Shown in pieces: positions 34,863 to 44,571 of a stretch of 64,000 nt of DNA; position 1 is the first letter of the stretch, and each line of letters begins with the position of its first letter. The position numbers and the translations under genes were made by a program. The notes below the pieces were generated by a model. That model made no database searches and was not told the origin of the DNA. It saw nothing but the letters and a program-made list of their open reading frames with translations. The stretch lies in the NCBI GenBank assembly GCA_947561585.1, contig CANNZV010002586.1:47410-111409 (forward strand). The letters run 5' to 3'. Source of the stretch: Caprella mutica. Its lineage: Eukaryota > Arthropoda > Malacostraca > Amphipoda > Caprellidae.

Positions 34863-35394
34863 CGAATCTTGAGATTTTATTTTTTTTAACCAAAGCCTGT
34901 AATTTTTTCTTTGCTAAAATTAATTGAGACTTTGAAGTGTTGATACTGATTCCTAATTGTTCTGCAATTTCCCTATGTTTAAAACCTTCTACTACATAGA
35001 GATTAAAAACCGTTCGATAACCTGTGGGTAATTCCGCTAAGAGATTTAAAATATCTTGAGCAGCTAATTCATTTTCGACAGTAACATTTGTTTTAATATC
35101 GATGGTTTGAAGTTCTACAGTTAATTTGAAATTGTTGTTTTTACGTAGGTGCATCAATGCTTCATTCACAACAATTCTTCTCACCCAACCTTCAAAACTT
35201 CCATTTCCACTAAACATGTCAATTTTGGTCATTGCTTTAAAAAGAGCATTCACCAATACGTCTTCAGCGTCTTCATAATTTTTTACATAACGCTTGCATA
35301 CTCCAAACATTTTTGGAGCAAATTTATCATATAACGCTTGTTGCGCTTTACGATCTTTTTGACGACAGCCTTGTATAATTTCCTGTTCTGTCAC
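34855..35394 (-). CDS. RNA polymerase ECF sigma factor
   Basis: 179 residues. Region 2 (LYDKFAPKMFGVCKRYVKNYEDAEDVLVNAL, with FEGWVRRIVVNEAL) and region 4 (LPTGYRTVFNLYVVEGFKHREIAEQLGISINTSKSQL) are both complete. It should direct its own operon, which continues with the lipoprotein, the unknown exported protein and the membrane anti-sigma-like protein. This is a typical Bacteroidota ECF arrangement in which the controlled genes are envelope proteins. Confidence 0.93.
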   Translation of the reverse strand: MTEQEIIQGCRQKDRKAQQALYDKFAPKMFGVCKRYVKNYEDAEDVLVNALFKAMTKIDMFSGNGSFEGWVRRIVVNEALMHLRKNNNFKLTVELQTIDIKTNVTVENELAAQDILNLLAELPTGYRTVFNLYVVEGFKHREIAEQLGISINTSKSQLILAKKKLQALVKKNKISRFDD

Positions 35395-35673
35395 GTTGGT
35401 AGTTTACGAACCAAATCTCAATGACGAGTTGAGTTTTGATTGGATGATTTAATGTTTTCGACGGTTAGCACTTTTGGTGCTATAATATTATAAAAGTAAA
35501 AGGTTTTTCGACAAAATTGTAATTGATGTATGGTGTTTTCTTTTTATGTAAGAATTCCTCCTTCGTAACTTTTAATAGATTAGATGTGAAGAGGTGGTAA
35601 ATTGGTGTGTTAGGAGATTTTTTTTTTGAATGTATTTCCCAGAACTTAAAGTGTTAGAAATACAAAATTAGGT

Positions 35674-38058
35674 CTATTTTCCCAATAATATTTTAACAAC
35701 CAAAGGTTTCGTAAGAGGTTGACTTCCAGCTTTTTTCCGGAGGTCATCAAATGTAAAACGCCAAGTGCAACCCGTTTGCCAAGCACTACAGCCGTAAGCA
35801 GTTTTTCCTTTTACTACTTTTCCAATTCCACATTTAGGACAAATTAGCTGCTCAGAAGAATTGGATTTTTTATTGGAAATTGGAGCTGCTTTTTTTATGG
35901 TTTGAGAACCCACTTTTCGGACTTCCTTTTCCTTTAAAAATAATTCAAAATCATCATTGAATTTTAAATTACCCTTTACTTTTTTACCATCTTTTTTAAA
36001 CCCTGAAAGTTGAATAGTGGCACCATAATCAACCAAGCGTAGCAGTTGTTTTTCTGGAATGGATTTTTCTAAAAAAACAAAGGGCAAACGGAATTTGCAC
36101 CCTTCTTTCCATCTGCTACAACCATAGGCGGACTTTCCTTTGAGCAGTTTTCCTTGTTTACATTTTGGGCAGGTGGCATCGGCAATTTTATTTTTCTTTG
36201 GTGCTCTTTTCTTTTTAGAAATGGTGGTATTTTGATTTTGTGGAGAAACGAATTTTACACCTTTTGCCATTCTCACTTCATAGACTAATTGATCCACCAT
36301 TTTCTTCATGTTCTCAATAAATGCCTTGGCAGAATATTCACCATTTCCAATGTCCCGTAAATTTTTTTCCCATTGTCCTGTAAGTTCCGCAGATTTTAAT
36401 AAAGGATTTTGAATAGTATCAATAAGTTGAACACCAGTTTCAGTTGGGTGAATTTGTTTCTTTTTTCTTCTAATATATTTTCTCCTAAAAAGCGTTTCAA
36501 TAATAGCTGCACGAGTAGAAGGTCGACCAATTCCATTAGCTTTCATTAAGTCGCGTAGTTCATCATCGTCCACACTTTTACCAGCCGTTTCCATCGAACG
36601 GAGTAGGGTAGCCTCTGTATAAAATTTAGGAGGTTTTGTCATTTTCTCTAATAATGACGGGGTATGTGGCCCTGTTTCTCCTTTTTGAAAATCAGGTAGG
36701 ATTCTTTCTTCCTCTTCTTTTTTCTTAGGATTTTCATCAGAATCATTATCCGTATTTATAGTACTTTTTTTCTTTGGTTTTGGAAAAACGACTCGCCAAC
36801 CTTCTTCTAAAATTACTTTTCCAAAAGCTTTAAATTTTACATCATCCACTTCTCCTATCACCGTTGTTTTGGCAACTAAACAGTCAGGATAAAAAGCAGC
36901 AATAAATCTTCTTGCTATGGCATTATAGACATTTTGTTCTTGAGCAGGAAGTTGTTTTTCAAAACCCGTAGGAATGATCGCATGGTGATCGGTTACTTTT
37001 TTATCATTAAAGACTTTAGATGATTTACGAATCGGTTGACCTAAAAGTGGTTGCGTTAATTGACTGTAAGAGGTCATCTTTTTTAGAATGCCTGCAATTT
37101 TTGGATAAACATCATTAGGCAAATAAGTAGTATCCACACGTGGATAAGTCACGACTTTTTGTTCATATAATTTTTGAACTATTTTTAAAGTTTGATCGGC
37201 TGAGTAAGAAAACTTTTGATTACAATAAACTTGTAGACTCGTTAGGTCAAATAGTCGAGGTGGGGTTTCTTTTCCGTTCTTTTTTATGATACTAATTATA
37301 GAAAATGGTTTGTTTTTAATTTTTTCTAACAATACAGTTCCATCTTCTTTCTTTTGAAATTTTCCCTTATCGCAATTGAAGGTTACCTCTCTGTAAATCG
37401 TCTGCAATTCCCAGTATGGTTCAGGTTTGAAATTATTGATTTCATGATGCCTTTTTACAAGCATTGCAAGGGTAGGCGTTTGTACTCTTCCTACAGAAAG
37501 TACTTGTTTGAATCCTCCGTATTTTAAAGTATATAATCGAGTGGCATTCATTCCTAGCAACCAATCTCCAATTGCTCTTGAGAAACCTGCGAAATATAAA
37601 TTATCATAATTGTTGGCATTTTTTAGATTTTGGAATCCATCTCGAATGGCTTCAGTCGTAAGTGATGAAATCCAAAGCCTTAAAACTTTCCCTTTGTATT
37701 TTGCCTCTTTTAAAACCCATCGTTGGATCAGTTCTCCTTCTTGACCTGCATCACCACAATTAATGACAACTTCTGCTGTCTTGAATAATTTTTTGATGAT
37801 TCCAAATTGTTTTTTTACCCCTTGATTTTTGATGAGTTTGGTTTCAAATTTTTCAGGAAGCATGGGGAGAGAATTGAAATCCCATTTTTTCCAATGTGGT
37901 TGATATTCATCTGGTTCTTTGAGTGTGCAGAAATGACCGAACGTCCAAGTTACTGCATAGCCATTGCCTTCGAAATAGCCATCTTTACGGGTTTTCGCAC
38001 CTAACACATTTGCGATTTCACGGGCAACACTAGGTTTTTCGGCAATGCATACTTTCAT
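35674..38058 (-). CDS. topB: DNA topoisomerase III
   Basis: 794 residues. N-terminal TOPRIM domain (KVCIAEKPSVAREIANVLGA, with NCGDAGQEGELIQR), then the type IA core with active-site Tyr in VTYPRVDTTYLP, and IGRPSTRAAIIETL. Two C-terminal zinc-ribbon modules (CPKCKQGKLLKGKSAYGC and CPKCGIGKVVKGKTAYGC) follow, each with CxxC. Type IA enzymes relax negative supercoils and decatenate single-stranded crossings. Full length; no other DNA-repair genes beside it. Confidence 0.95.
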   Translation of the reverse strand: MKVCIAEKPSVAREIANVLGAKTRKDGYFEGNGYAVTWTFGHFCTLKEPDEYQPHWKKWDFNSLPMLPEKFETKLIKNQGVKKQFGIIKKLFKTAEVVINCGDAGQEGELIQRWVLKEAKYKGKVLRLWISSLTTEAIRDGFQNLKNANNYDNLYFAGFSRAIGDWLLGMNATRLYTLKYGGFKQVLSVGRVQTPTLAMLVKRHHEINNFKPEPYWELQTIYREVTFNCDKGKFQKKEDGTVLLEKIKNKPFSIISIIKKNGKETPPRLFDLTSLQVYCNQKFSYSADQTLKIVQKLYEQKVVTYPRVDTTYLPNDVYPKIAGILKKMTSYSQLTQPLLGQPIRKSSKVFNDKKVTDHHAIIPTGFEKQLPAQEQNVYNAIARRFIAAFYPDCLVAKTTVIGEVDDVKFKAFGKVILEEGWRVVFPKPKKKSTINTDNDSDENPKKKEEEERILPDFQKGETGPHTPSLLEKMTKPPKFYTEATLLRSMETAGKSVDDDELRDLMKANGIGRPSTRAAIIETLFRRKYIRRKKKQIHPTETGVQLIDTIQNPLLKSAELTGQWEKNLRDIGNGEYSAKAFIENMKKMVDQLVYEVRMAKGVKFVSPQNQNTTISKKKRAPKKNKIADATCPKCKQGKLLKGKSAYGCSRWKEGCKFRLPFVFLEKSIPEKQLLRLVDYGATIQLSGFKKDGKKVKGNLKFNDDFELFLKEKEVRKVGSQTIKKAAPISNKKSNSSEQLICPKCGIGKVVKGKTAYGCSAWQTGCTWRFTFDDLRKKAGSQPLTKPLVVKILLGK

Positions 38059-38120
38059 GTAAATGATTTGTTATTATTACATTGCCGTACACTTTTAGTT
38101 TTTGTAAGGATCAATTATTT

Positions 38121-38302
38121 TACAAGTCCTAGAGGGACGAAATATCGGTAGAAAAACCCCTAGGAAAATATTTTTTCAAAGTCCCAGAGGGACGGCATAT
38201 AAGTAAGACTACTATTTTTGAAATTATATGCCGTCCCTCTGGGACTGGATTTATTACTTTTTATAAATTATCTACCGATATTTCGCCCCTCTGGGACTTG
38301 TA
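38121..38302. repeat. Nested REP-like palindrome
   Basis: Outer arms 38121-38152 and 38271-38302 (two mismatches) carry GTCCT-AGA-GGGAC then GAAATAT and CGGTAGAA. Inner arms 38181-38202 and 38224-38245 carry GTCCC-AGA-GGGAC then GGCATAT. Same head-and-tail plan as at 4830-5040 and 12436-12650. The surrounding gap (38059-38503) contains only this and a weak outer dyad. Confidence 0.85.
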
Positions 38303-38503
38303 AAAATTTTGAATTTTCCAAAATAAAAAGTGTATGGTAATGAAGTTATTATTATAAAAAACGCTTTTTTGAATATTTCTGATTTTACTTTTGATATAGC
38401 CCAAAAGTAACAAAATCCCTAGTCAAAAAAAAGACCATCATTTTGCCACATTCATCCCGAATATTGGGACAAAATTATTCAAACAAAATAGGATCTATAA
38501 AAA

Positions 38504-39103
38504 TTACGGAATAAATGGCCTGATTTTCCATAACCTTAAAACCAATCCTCCTACAAATAAAAGTATCATTGGTAGAAATTCCATTTCAGTTTCCACTCTT
38601 TTTAGATAACCTATTATAAAGATCAACCATATCCAATATCCTCCAATGGTATGTAATCTTTTCCAAGCCGTTTTTGAAATCATTTTTGCAAAAAAAGGAA
38701 AGGAAGTCAATAGCATCAAAGTCAAAAATAAATAGGCTAATCCACCACTTGCTAATGAGATAATATCCGCTTGGTCAAAAACAGGATGGAATTTTTTTTG
38801 TAATAAAATGATAAAAAACAAATGTATCAAGTGAATGATTGCAAAGGAAATCCCAAAGAATTTTCTATTCATAAATAACCACCATGAAAATGAGTTTTTT
38901 TGCCATTGATGAAAGGCATTGGCTGAAAATGAAAGAATAAATAAGAAGGCACTCGTTCTGGCAGTTAACCGAATTAATAATCGAAGCGTCTCTTCATGCC
39001 ATCCTTTAAAATAAACGAGCACTCCATATAAAACCAATGAGAGAAATATAATTAATTTTACCAGTTCCCAAGCCCAAATACCTCGCCCATTTGATTTTGA
39101 CAT
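38504..39103 (-). CDS. Ferric-reductase-like (MsrQ-type) heme membrane protein
   Basis: 199 residues, six hydrophobic spans. LIRLTARTSAFLFILSF, the IIHLIHLFFIILL span with His residues, and KRLHTIGGYWIWLIFIIGY match the ferric-reductase-like transmembrane domain, which binds heme and moves electrons across the inner membrane. Family includes MsrQ, but no MsrP partner is near. Monocistronic. Confidence 0.75.
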   Translation of the reverse strand: MSKSNGRGIWAWELVKLIIFLSLVLYGVLVYFKGWHEETLRLLIRLTARTSAFLFILSFSANAFHQWQKNSFSWWLFMNRKFFGISFAIIHLIHLFFIILLQKKFHPVFDQADIISLASGGLAYLFLTLMLLTSFPFFAKMISKTAWKRLHTIGGYWIWLIFIIGYLKRVETEMEFLPMILLFVGGLVLRLWKIRPFIP

Positions 39104-39177
39104 AAATGTATAAAGTGTTGATTATCAATCTGTTAAGTCTGTGTTAGGTTAGGGAAGTAAATTTTATTTAAAAAAAG

Positions 39178-39185
39178 TAATTTTG
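39178..39185 (+). promoter_or_regulatory. Putative promoter (TAATTTTG)
   Basis: TAATTTTG fits TAnnTTTG, 76 bp before the ATG of the T9SS cargo gene at 39262. -33 box uncertain. Confidence 0.35.
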
Positions 39186-39261
39186 CACCCAACCTGAACT
39201 AGAAAACCTCCGTGTAAGAAGGTGTAAAAGAAATTTAAACAATTTAAACAAAATATTTAAT

Positions 39262-41130
39262 ATGAAAAAAATCATTTTTACCCTAATGTTAACTTTTGGA
39301 TTCTTTGCCTCTCAAGCTAATTTTGAGAATCTTTCATTTGATCCAGATTCCCTTTGTACCGTTACTTTTGATACGATTCAGAATGGACTTTGTGTTCAAG
39401 CGATTCCAACAGGTACGGCTCCATTTACTTATTTATGGAGTGATAGCACAACTGCCAGTTTTGCTTGTTTTAATAGTCCTTCAGGTGGTGATTTATGTGT
39501 AATAGTTACAGATGCAGACGGTTGTGTTGTGTCAGCATGTACTAATAATAACACTACTCCTCAATGTGAGGTTTCGATAGGAGCGTGGTATGATCCTAGT
39601 GGAGGATTCGCTTCTTTAACTGCTTATGCTTATGGCGATAGTAGTCAAGCATATACATATGTGTGGGATACAGGAGCTTCTACAGAAACCATTACCGCAA
39701 CTACTTCTGGTAATTACTGTGTAACTATAGTGGATGCTTCCAACTGTAATGCTTATGATTGTATATATGTAGATTTGAGTACTACCTCTAATTGTTCAGC
39801 TTATACTATTCCTGTTCAAGGGAGCAACTGTTTAGAAGTTATTGCTACAGGAACAGCACCATTTACTTACTCTTGGTCAAATGGAGAAACGACTCAAGTA
39901 GCCTGTATTAATTCCCCTGGAATTGATACACTATGTGTAACGGTTACGGATGCTGATGGATGTATTTCTGATTATTGTGATATTGTAGGAAGTGGAATTA
40001 ATTGTTCTGTAAGTATCCAAGCATCAGGTGCTGGGCTTGTAGCTGTCACTAATGATTCCTTACAAAATTATACTTACACTTGGTCAACAGGAGAAGCTAC
40101 GGAATCTATTGTTCCTATGGCAGGAGGTACATATTGTGTAACGATTACTACACCAGGAGGATGTCAGGCGACCGATTGCTATATTTTCTCATCATTGGAT
40201 GAGATTAGTGGAATTATCTTTTTGGATTCTATCAATTCAGGGAATATTGGAGTCAATAATTACAAAGTATATTTAATCCAACATGATGCAGGTGCAGGAA
40301 CTTTAACTGCTGTGGATAGTCAATTGATTACAACTACTCCAAATAATTTTGGTGCAACTTTCGAATTTACAAGTGTAGGTGCTGGTGATTATTTAGTAAA
40401 AGTAGCATTGGAACCAGGTTCTGATCAATATGATAATTTCTTACCTACTTACTTGGGAGAATCATTATTTTGGGATGAGGCAACTACTTTAACTTCTCCA
40501 GGTCAAAATACCAACCAGTACATTGATATGATTCAAGGTGCAAATCCAGGTGGCCCAGGATTTATTGGAGGATTGATTTCTGAAGGTGCAAATATCATGT
40601 CTGGAACTGCGCAAGTACGAGGATTAGGTGATCCTATCAAAAATGTAAGTGTATTACTTTTAACTGAAAATGATGAACCAGTAGGTCATACTGTTACAGA
40701 TGATAATGGTGAATTTGAATTCCCAAGTGTAGCGTATGGTACTTATAAAGTGATTGTAGAAATCGTTGGAAAAGATCAAGGAATAAAAATGGTTACTTTG
40801 AGTCCTGATGAACCAACTACTTCAATTAACTTTGAAGTAAATGAGGAATACGTAACAAGAATTGAAGATGTACTTAATGGTGCTTCATTAAAATTGTTCC
40901 CAAATCCAGTTACTGAAACTTTAAATATTCAAGTAGAAATTCGAAAGAGTGTGAAGTTGAATATTTCTGTAATTAACTTGTTAGGAGAAACGATTATTTC
41001 TGATACTCAACAATTGAATGAAGGTGTTCAAACGATGGGAATTAACTTGACAAACTTACCTCAAGGAGTTTATTTCTTGAACTTAAGTGATGGGCAAGAA
41101 ATACTTTCTCAGAAGATTATGAAGCAGTAA
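39262..41130 (+). CDS. T9SS type A-sorted exported protein with Cys-rich repeats
   Basis: 622 residues. Signal peptide (1-19). Then five ~50-60-residue modules with the pattern TAPFTYxWSxG/D...C...CVTVTDADGC, each with several cysteines, resembling the short Ig-like repeats of Bacteroidota surface proteins. A carboxypeptidase-regulatory/CNA-B-like domain follows at about 450-525 (GLGDPIKNVSVLLLTEN, TVTDDNGEFEFPSV). The last ~80 residues (LKLFPNPVTETLNIQ, LPQGVYFLNLSDGQEILSQK) are a type A C-terminal sorting domain. Secreted through the type IX system and attached to the surface. Precedes the second ECF sigma locus; possibly controlled by it. Confidence 0.88.
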   Translation: MKKIIFTLMLTFGFFASQANFENLSFDPDSLCTVTFDTIQNGLCVQAIPTGTAPFTYLWSDSTTASFACFNSPSGGDLCVIVTDADGCVVSACTNNNTTPQCEVSIGAWYDPSGGFASLTAYAYGDSSQAYTYVWDTGASTETITATTSGNYCVTIVDASNCNAYDCIYVDLSTTSNCSAYTIPVQGSNCLEVIATGTAPFTYSWSNGETTQVACINSPGIDTLCVTVTDADGCISDYCDIVGSGINCSVSIQASGAGLVAVTNDSLQNYTYTWSTGEATESIVPMAGGTYCVTITTPGGCQATDCYIFSSLDEISGIIFLDSINSGNIGVNNYKVYLIQHDAGAGTLTAVDSQLITTTPNNFGATFEFTSVGAGDYLVKVALEPGSDQYDNFLPTYLGESLFWDEATTLTSPGQNTNQYIDMIQGANPGGPGFIGGLISEGANIMSGTAQVRGLGDPIKNVSVLLLTENDEPVGHTVTDDNGEFEFPSVAYGTYKVIVEIVGKDQGIKMVTLSPDEPTTSINFEVNEEYVTRIEDVLNGASLKLFPNPVTETLNIQVEIRKSVKLNISVINLLGETIISDTQQLNEGVQTMGINLTNLPQGVYFLNLSDGQEILSQKIMKQ

Positions 41131-41141
41131 TGTGATTCGAA

Positions 41142-41272
41142 GTTTTATTTTTTTGTTTGAAATAGTTTGATTTGGTTGGATGTTGTTTAAAATTGTTCCA
41201 TGAGAATATTAACCAACAACTTTAAACAGCGTTAAACCAAATCAAACTATTTTAAACAAAAAAAATAAAACA
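41142..41272. repeat. Imperfect long inverted repeat
   Basis: About 55-nt arms with several mismatches (41142-41200 region with 41212-41272 region, including atagtttgatttggtt). It lies between the T9SS cargo gene and the ECF sigma gene, both plus strand, and probably terminates the former. Confidence 0.6.
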
Positions 41273-41313
41273 TAAAAAAGAATCAAGCCTTCAACCGTAA
41301 TAAAATTAGCCTA

Positions 41314-41889
41314 ATGAATATTAACGCTCAGTTAATAACTGATTGTAAAAAAGGAGATCGACGTGCTCAATTTCAACTTTACCAAAGTTGCTTTAGCACG
41401 TTAATGGGCGTCTGTATGCGTTATAAAAAAGATGAAGCTGAAGCGGCTAGTATATTGAATGTAGGATTTTTAAAAATCCTTAAAAACATTGACAAATTTG
41501 GACCACCTGTTCCATTTGAAGCATGGATCAGAAGGATAATGATTAATACCGTAATTGATGATTTTAGGAAAAATAGAAAAGTTAGAGAACTAATTGAGCA
41601 TACCGACTTTGAAGATTATCATAATCATACTGACTTGGTGGAATTTAATGTGGCGGATTTAAAGTTTGATGCAGAACAATTAGAAATGATAATTAAAAAA
41701 CTACCACCTGTAAGTCAAAAAGTATTTAACTTATTTGCTATAGATGGTTATAGTCATAAAGAAATAGGAGAGATGTTGGGGATATCGGTAGGAACTTCAA
41801 AATGGCATATGTCATCGGCTAGAAAAAAATTACAAGAATATATTGCAATTGAAATGAGAGAAGAATCGAAGAGAAAGACGCAGTTTTAA
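41314..41889 (+). CDS. RNA polymerase sigma-70 ECF factor
   Basis: 191 residues. Region 2 (FQLYQSCFSTLMGVCMRYKKDEAEA, FEAWIRRIMINTVIDDFRK) and region 4 (LPPVSQKVFNLFAIDGYSHKEIGEMLGISVGTSKWHM) are present. The membrane protein follows 18 bp downstream, so they are co-transcribed; the membrane protein probably regulates this sigma factor. Confidence 0.9.
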   Translation: MNINAQLITDCKKGDRRAQFQLYQSCFSTLMGVCMRYKKDEAEAASILNVGFLKILKNIDKFGPPVPFEAWIRRIMINTVIDDFRKNRKVRELIEHTDFEDYHNHTDLVEFNVADLKFDAEQLEMIIKKLPPVSQKVFNLFAIDGYSHKEIGEMLGISVGTSKWHMSSARKKLQEYIAIEMREESKRKTQF

Positions 41890-41907
41890 TTTTAAAAAAG
41901 GAAGAAT

Positions 41908-43377
41908 ATGGAAAATAACTTCGACAAATATTTTAAAGAGAAATTTGAGAATAGAGAGTTTGAGATGAAGCCAGAATATTGGGCTGAGGCTGAGGCTTTG
42001 ATTGAGGCTGATGAGCGTAGTGGGAGTTGGCGAAAGTTTTTGATGTTTTTTGGTATGGCTTTATTAATAGGTTTTGTAGGATTTTTTGTTTGGAAAAATA
42101 ATTCCTCAACTTCTATTTCAAAGGTGGAAGAAAATCCAGATTTTAATAATGTAGAATCATTGTTATCCAATAAATCAAAAGATACAAAAGAATTGAATTC
42201 GAAAGATTCCAATCAGAATAATCTAAATCAAGAGGATACTAAAAATGGATTTGATGGAACTTCAACAACAGTTTCAGATTTAAAAACAGAATACAACGCT
42301 AATTCAAAAAAGTCAGAAAATAGAAATCAAGATAATTTGAAAAATAGTTCTAGAAAAAATAATTCTATTTCGGGTAATTCTTTTTCTAAAACTATCCCAG
42401 AAAATAGATCTACAAAAAGAAATGAAGATACTATAGTGAAATCTGATGTGATAAATAATGACTTAAATAACAATCAAAATACAAATGTAATACCTGGAGG
42501 AAATACTAATTCAGGAATAAGTGATGTTACTATAGGGAATACAAATTCTCCAGTTAGTGATAACCAAATAAAAACTTCAAATAATAATGAAGGAGTTAAT
42601 CAAAATAAAGAAAATGATAATTCTAAAGAAAATGAAAAAGCAGATAGAAAAGAAGTTTTAAGAAAAGATCAAACGATCGCTTCTATTTCATCGCTTAACC
42701 TTTTTTTGAACTCCAATGCTTCAAACGAGGAAAGTTTTAAAAGTAAAGTAATTTGTTTTCCACTAGAGAAGGCTAAAAAAATTACTTGGGGAGTTACAGC
42801 AGGAGTGGTTGGATATCCATTAATTGAAAATAGTTCGACTCAACCATTTATTGGCTTTAAAGGAGGATTATTGTTAGAACATAATTTTATAACAAAAGAC
42901 TTTCAAAATAAATGGACGATAGGCACAGAGCTTTTATACCATTATCGAAGTGGAAATTTTGTAGCTACAAAAGAAGCAGCTATTGTAGAATATAGTTTTG
43001 GACGGACAGCAGATACCGCTATGTTGACTCCTAAAAACTTACATTATTTAGAAATGCCAATCTATTTGAAATACCATCATAAAAGAATGAGTTTTGAAGG
43101 TGGAGCACTTGTAAGTTATTTGTTAGGAGTAAGAGGAAGTGCGAATCAGAACAATATCACAGAGACCGGTTGGGTTACCAATTTAGGTTTTAGAAAAGTT
43201 CATACCAATGCAATATTGGGTTTTCAATATCATATTACTAAAAACCTTAGAATGGGTTTTAGAGCAAATTATAGTATAAATAGTATTTTAGATAAAAATG
43301 TAGTTTTGCCTAATGGAGATGCCTTGCGAGAATCTGGGCCATTGTATTTGACTTTTAAAGTTTCGCAATACTTTTAA
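41908..43377 (+). CDS. Anti-sigma-like N-terminus fused to an outer-membrane beta-barrel domain
   Basis: 489 residues. Residues 1-45 resemble the cytoplasmic end of Bacteroidota anti-sigma-like proteins (FDKYFKEKFENREFEMKPEYW), followed by one transmembrane helix (about 47-65). A 200-residue Asn/Ser/Lys-rich linker follows. From about residue 290 (ITWGVTAGVVGYP) the alternating aromatic/hydrophobic strands to the C-terminal SQYF match small outer-membrane beta-barrels (PorT/OmpA-barrel-like). One chain would then span cytoplasm, inner membrane, periplasm and outer membrane. Functionally it could sense the envelope and hold the sigma factor; inference. Confidence 0.75.
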   Translation: MENNFDKYFKEKFENREFEMKPEYWAEAEALIEADERSGSWRKFLMFFGMALLIGFVGFFVWKNNSSTSISKVEENPDFNNVESLLSNKSKDTKELNSKDSNQNNLNQEDTKNGFDGTSTTVSDLKTEYNANSKKSENRNQDNLKNSSRKNNSISGNSFSKTIPENRSTKRNEDTIVKSDVINNDLNNNQNTNVIPGGNTNSGISDVTIGNTNSPVSDNQIKTSNNNEGVNQNKENDNSKENEKADRKEVLRKDQTIASISSLNLFLNSNASNEESFKSKVICFPLEKAKKITWGVTAGVVGYPLIENSSTQPFIGFKGGLLLEHNFITKDFQNKWTIGTELLYHYRSGNFVATKEAAIVEYSFGRTADTAMLTPKNLHYLEMPIYLKYHHKRMSFEGGALVSYLLGVRGSANQNNITETGWVTNLGFRKVHTNAILGFQYHITKNLRMGFRANYSINSILDKNVVLPNGDALRESGPLYLTFKVSQYF

Positions 43378-43392
43378 AATTATTAATGTAAA

Positions 43393-44547
43393 ATGAATAA
43401 TAAGTTAATATATATATTGTTGGTTATCATGACTTTAGCGAGTTGTAAAAAAGTCGATATCAATACTCCTGTTGCCACGCCTGTGTTTTTTGTGGATGCA
43501 ACTTTGGATGGGATAACACCTATTGAGTGGAATGCTGGTGATGATGATTTTTATATGTTTACTGAATTTGAAAAAGATAATTTGGATGTATATACTTTAA
43601 AAGGACGTTTAGCAAAAGATGCAAATTGTACTACTGATTGCGAAGAATCATTAACTTTTTCAATTCGTGGAAATGCAATTACCTCTGCAATTAGTGATTT
43701 TGAAATTAGCCAAGCTTTACCTTTAAATACGAATTTAGAATATACACAGTTAGATGATTCGATAATTACTGTTGTTAATAATTATACATTTGAAGGTGGT
43801 TATATTGATGGTAATAATATAGGTGCAATCAATTATTTATGGACAATCAATGGAGATACTTTTACTACCCAAGCTGTTAGTCTTATAGATCCAACTGGAG
43901 ATATTGATATACAACTTGACCTAACTGATGGTAATGGATGTACTTCAACATTAAAAAGAAAAATTAGTACAAACTCTAATAATTGTAATTTTGATATTAA
44001 TGTGATTCCTGATATGAATCTACCTGGGAAATTCAGAATAGACGTAAATCCACTCGGACCAAACTCCTCTCCATCCTATACTTGGAGTGATTCTAATGCA
44101 CTTGATACAAATTTCTACGTATTAGATTCCGTATACCAAGACAATAATCTTTCCTTAGTTATTTCTGATCCGCAAATAGGATGTAATTTCGAGGTGTCTA
44201 TGTGTTTAATTCGAGATAGTTTTATGAATGAAGTTATCGATATTCAAGTTCCTGAGGTAACCTATACTGTTCAGCCTGATACAGTCTTTGACCCAATTGA
44301 TGAACAACTCTCACATATCGAAATTGAATATAAAAATGCTACAGGAGTGTATTCATCTTTAAATTATAGTAATCCTAACAATACCAATACATTTACAATA
44401 ACGAAAGTTGAAAACTTTGAAGATAATGCGAATGGTGAAAAGACAAAAAAAATAACTATTTCATATAATGCAACTCTTGAAGATGCTGTTGGTAATACCA
44501 AACTATTGCAAGGAACGGGAGTGATCGGAGTGGCATATCCAAATTAG
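43393..44547 (+). CDS. Lipoprotein with PKD/Ig-like repeats
   Basis: 384 residues. Lipoprotein signal (IMTLASCKK). The body contains beta-rich Ig/PKD-like stretches (NYLWTINGDTFTTQ, SLIDPTGDIDIQLDLTDGNGC, SPSYTWSDS). Several Cys occur in pairs. 15 bp after the anti-sigma/barrel gene, so third gene of the ECF operon. Function unknown; likely a surface or periplasmic client of the system. Confidence 0.75.
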   Translation: MNNKLIYILLVIMTLASCKKVDINTPVATPVFFVDATLDGITPIEWNAGDDDFYMFTEFEKDNLDVYTLKGRLAKDANCTTDCEESLTFSIRGNAITSAISDFEISQALPLNTNLEYTQLDDSIITVVNNYTFEGGYIDGNNIGAINYLWTINGDTFTTQAVSLIDPTGDIDIQLDLTDGNGCTSTLKRKISTNSNNCNFDINVIPDMNLPGKFRIDVNPLGPNSSPSYTWSDSNALDTNFYVLDSVYQDNNLSLVISDPQIGCNFEVSMCLIRDSFMNEVIDIQVPEVTYTVQPDTVFDPIDEQLSHIEIEYKNATGVYSSLNYSNPNNTNTFTITKVENFEDNANGEKTKKITISYNATLEDAVGNTKLLQGTGVIGVAYPN

Positions 44548-44571
44548 TAATTTAAGACCAATAACCAATTA

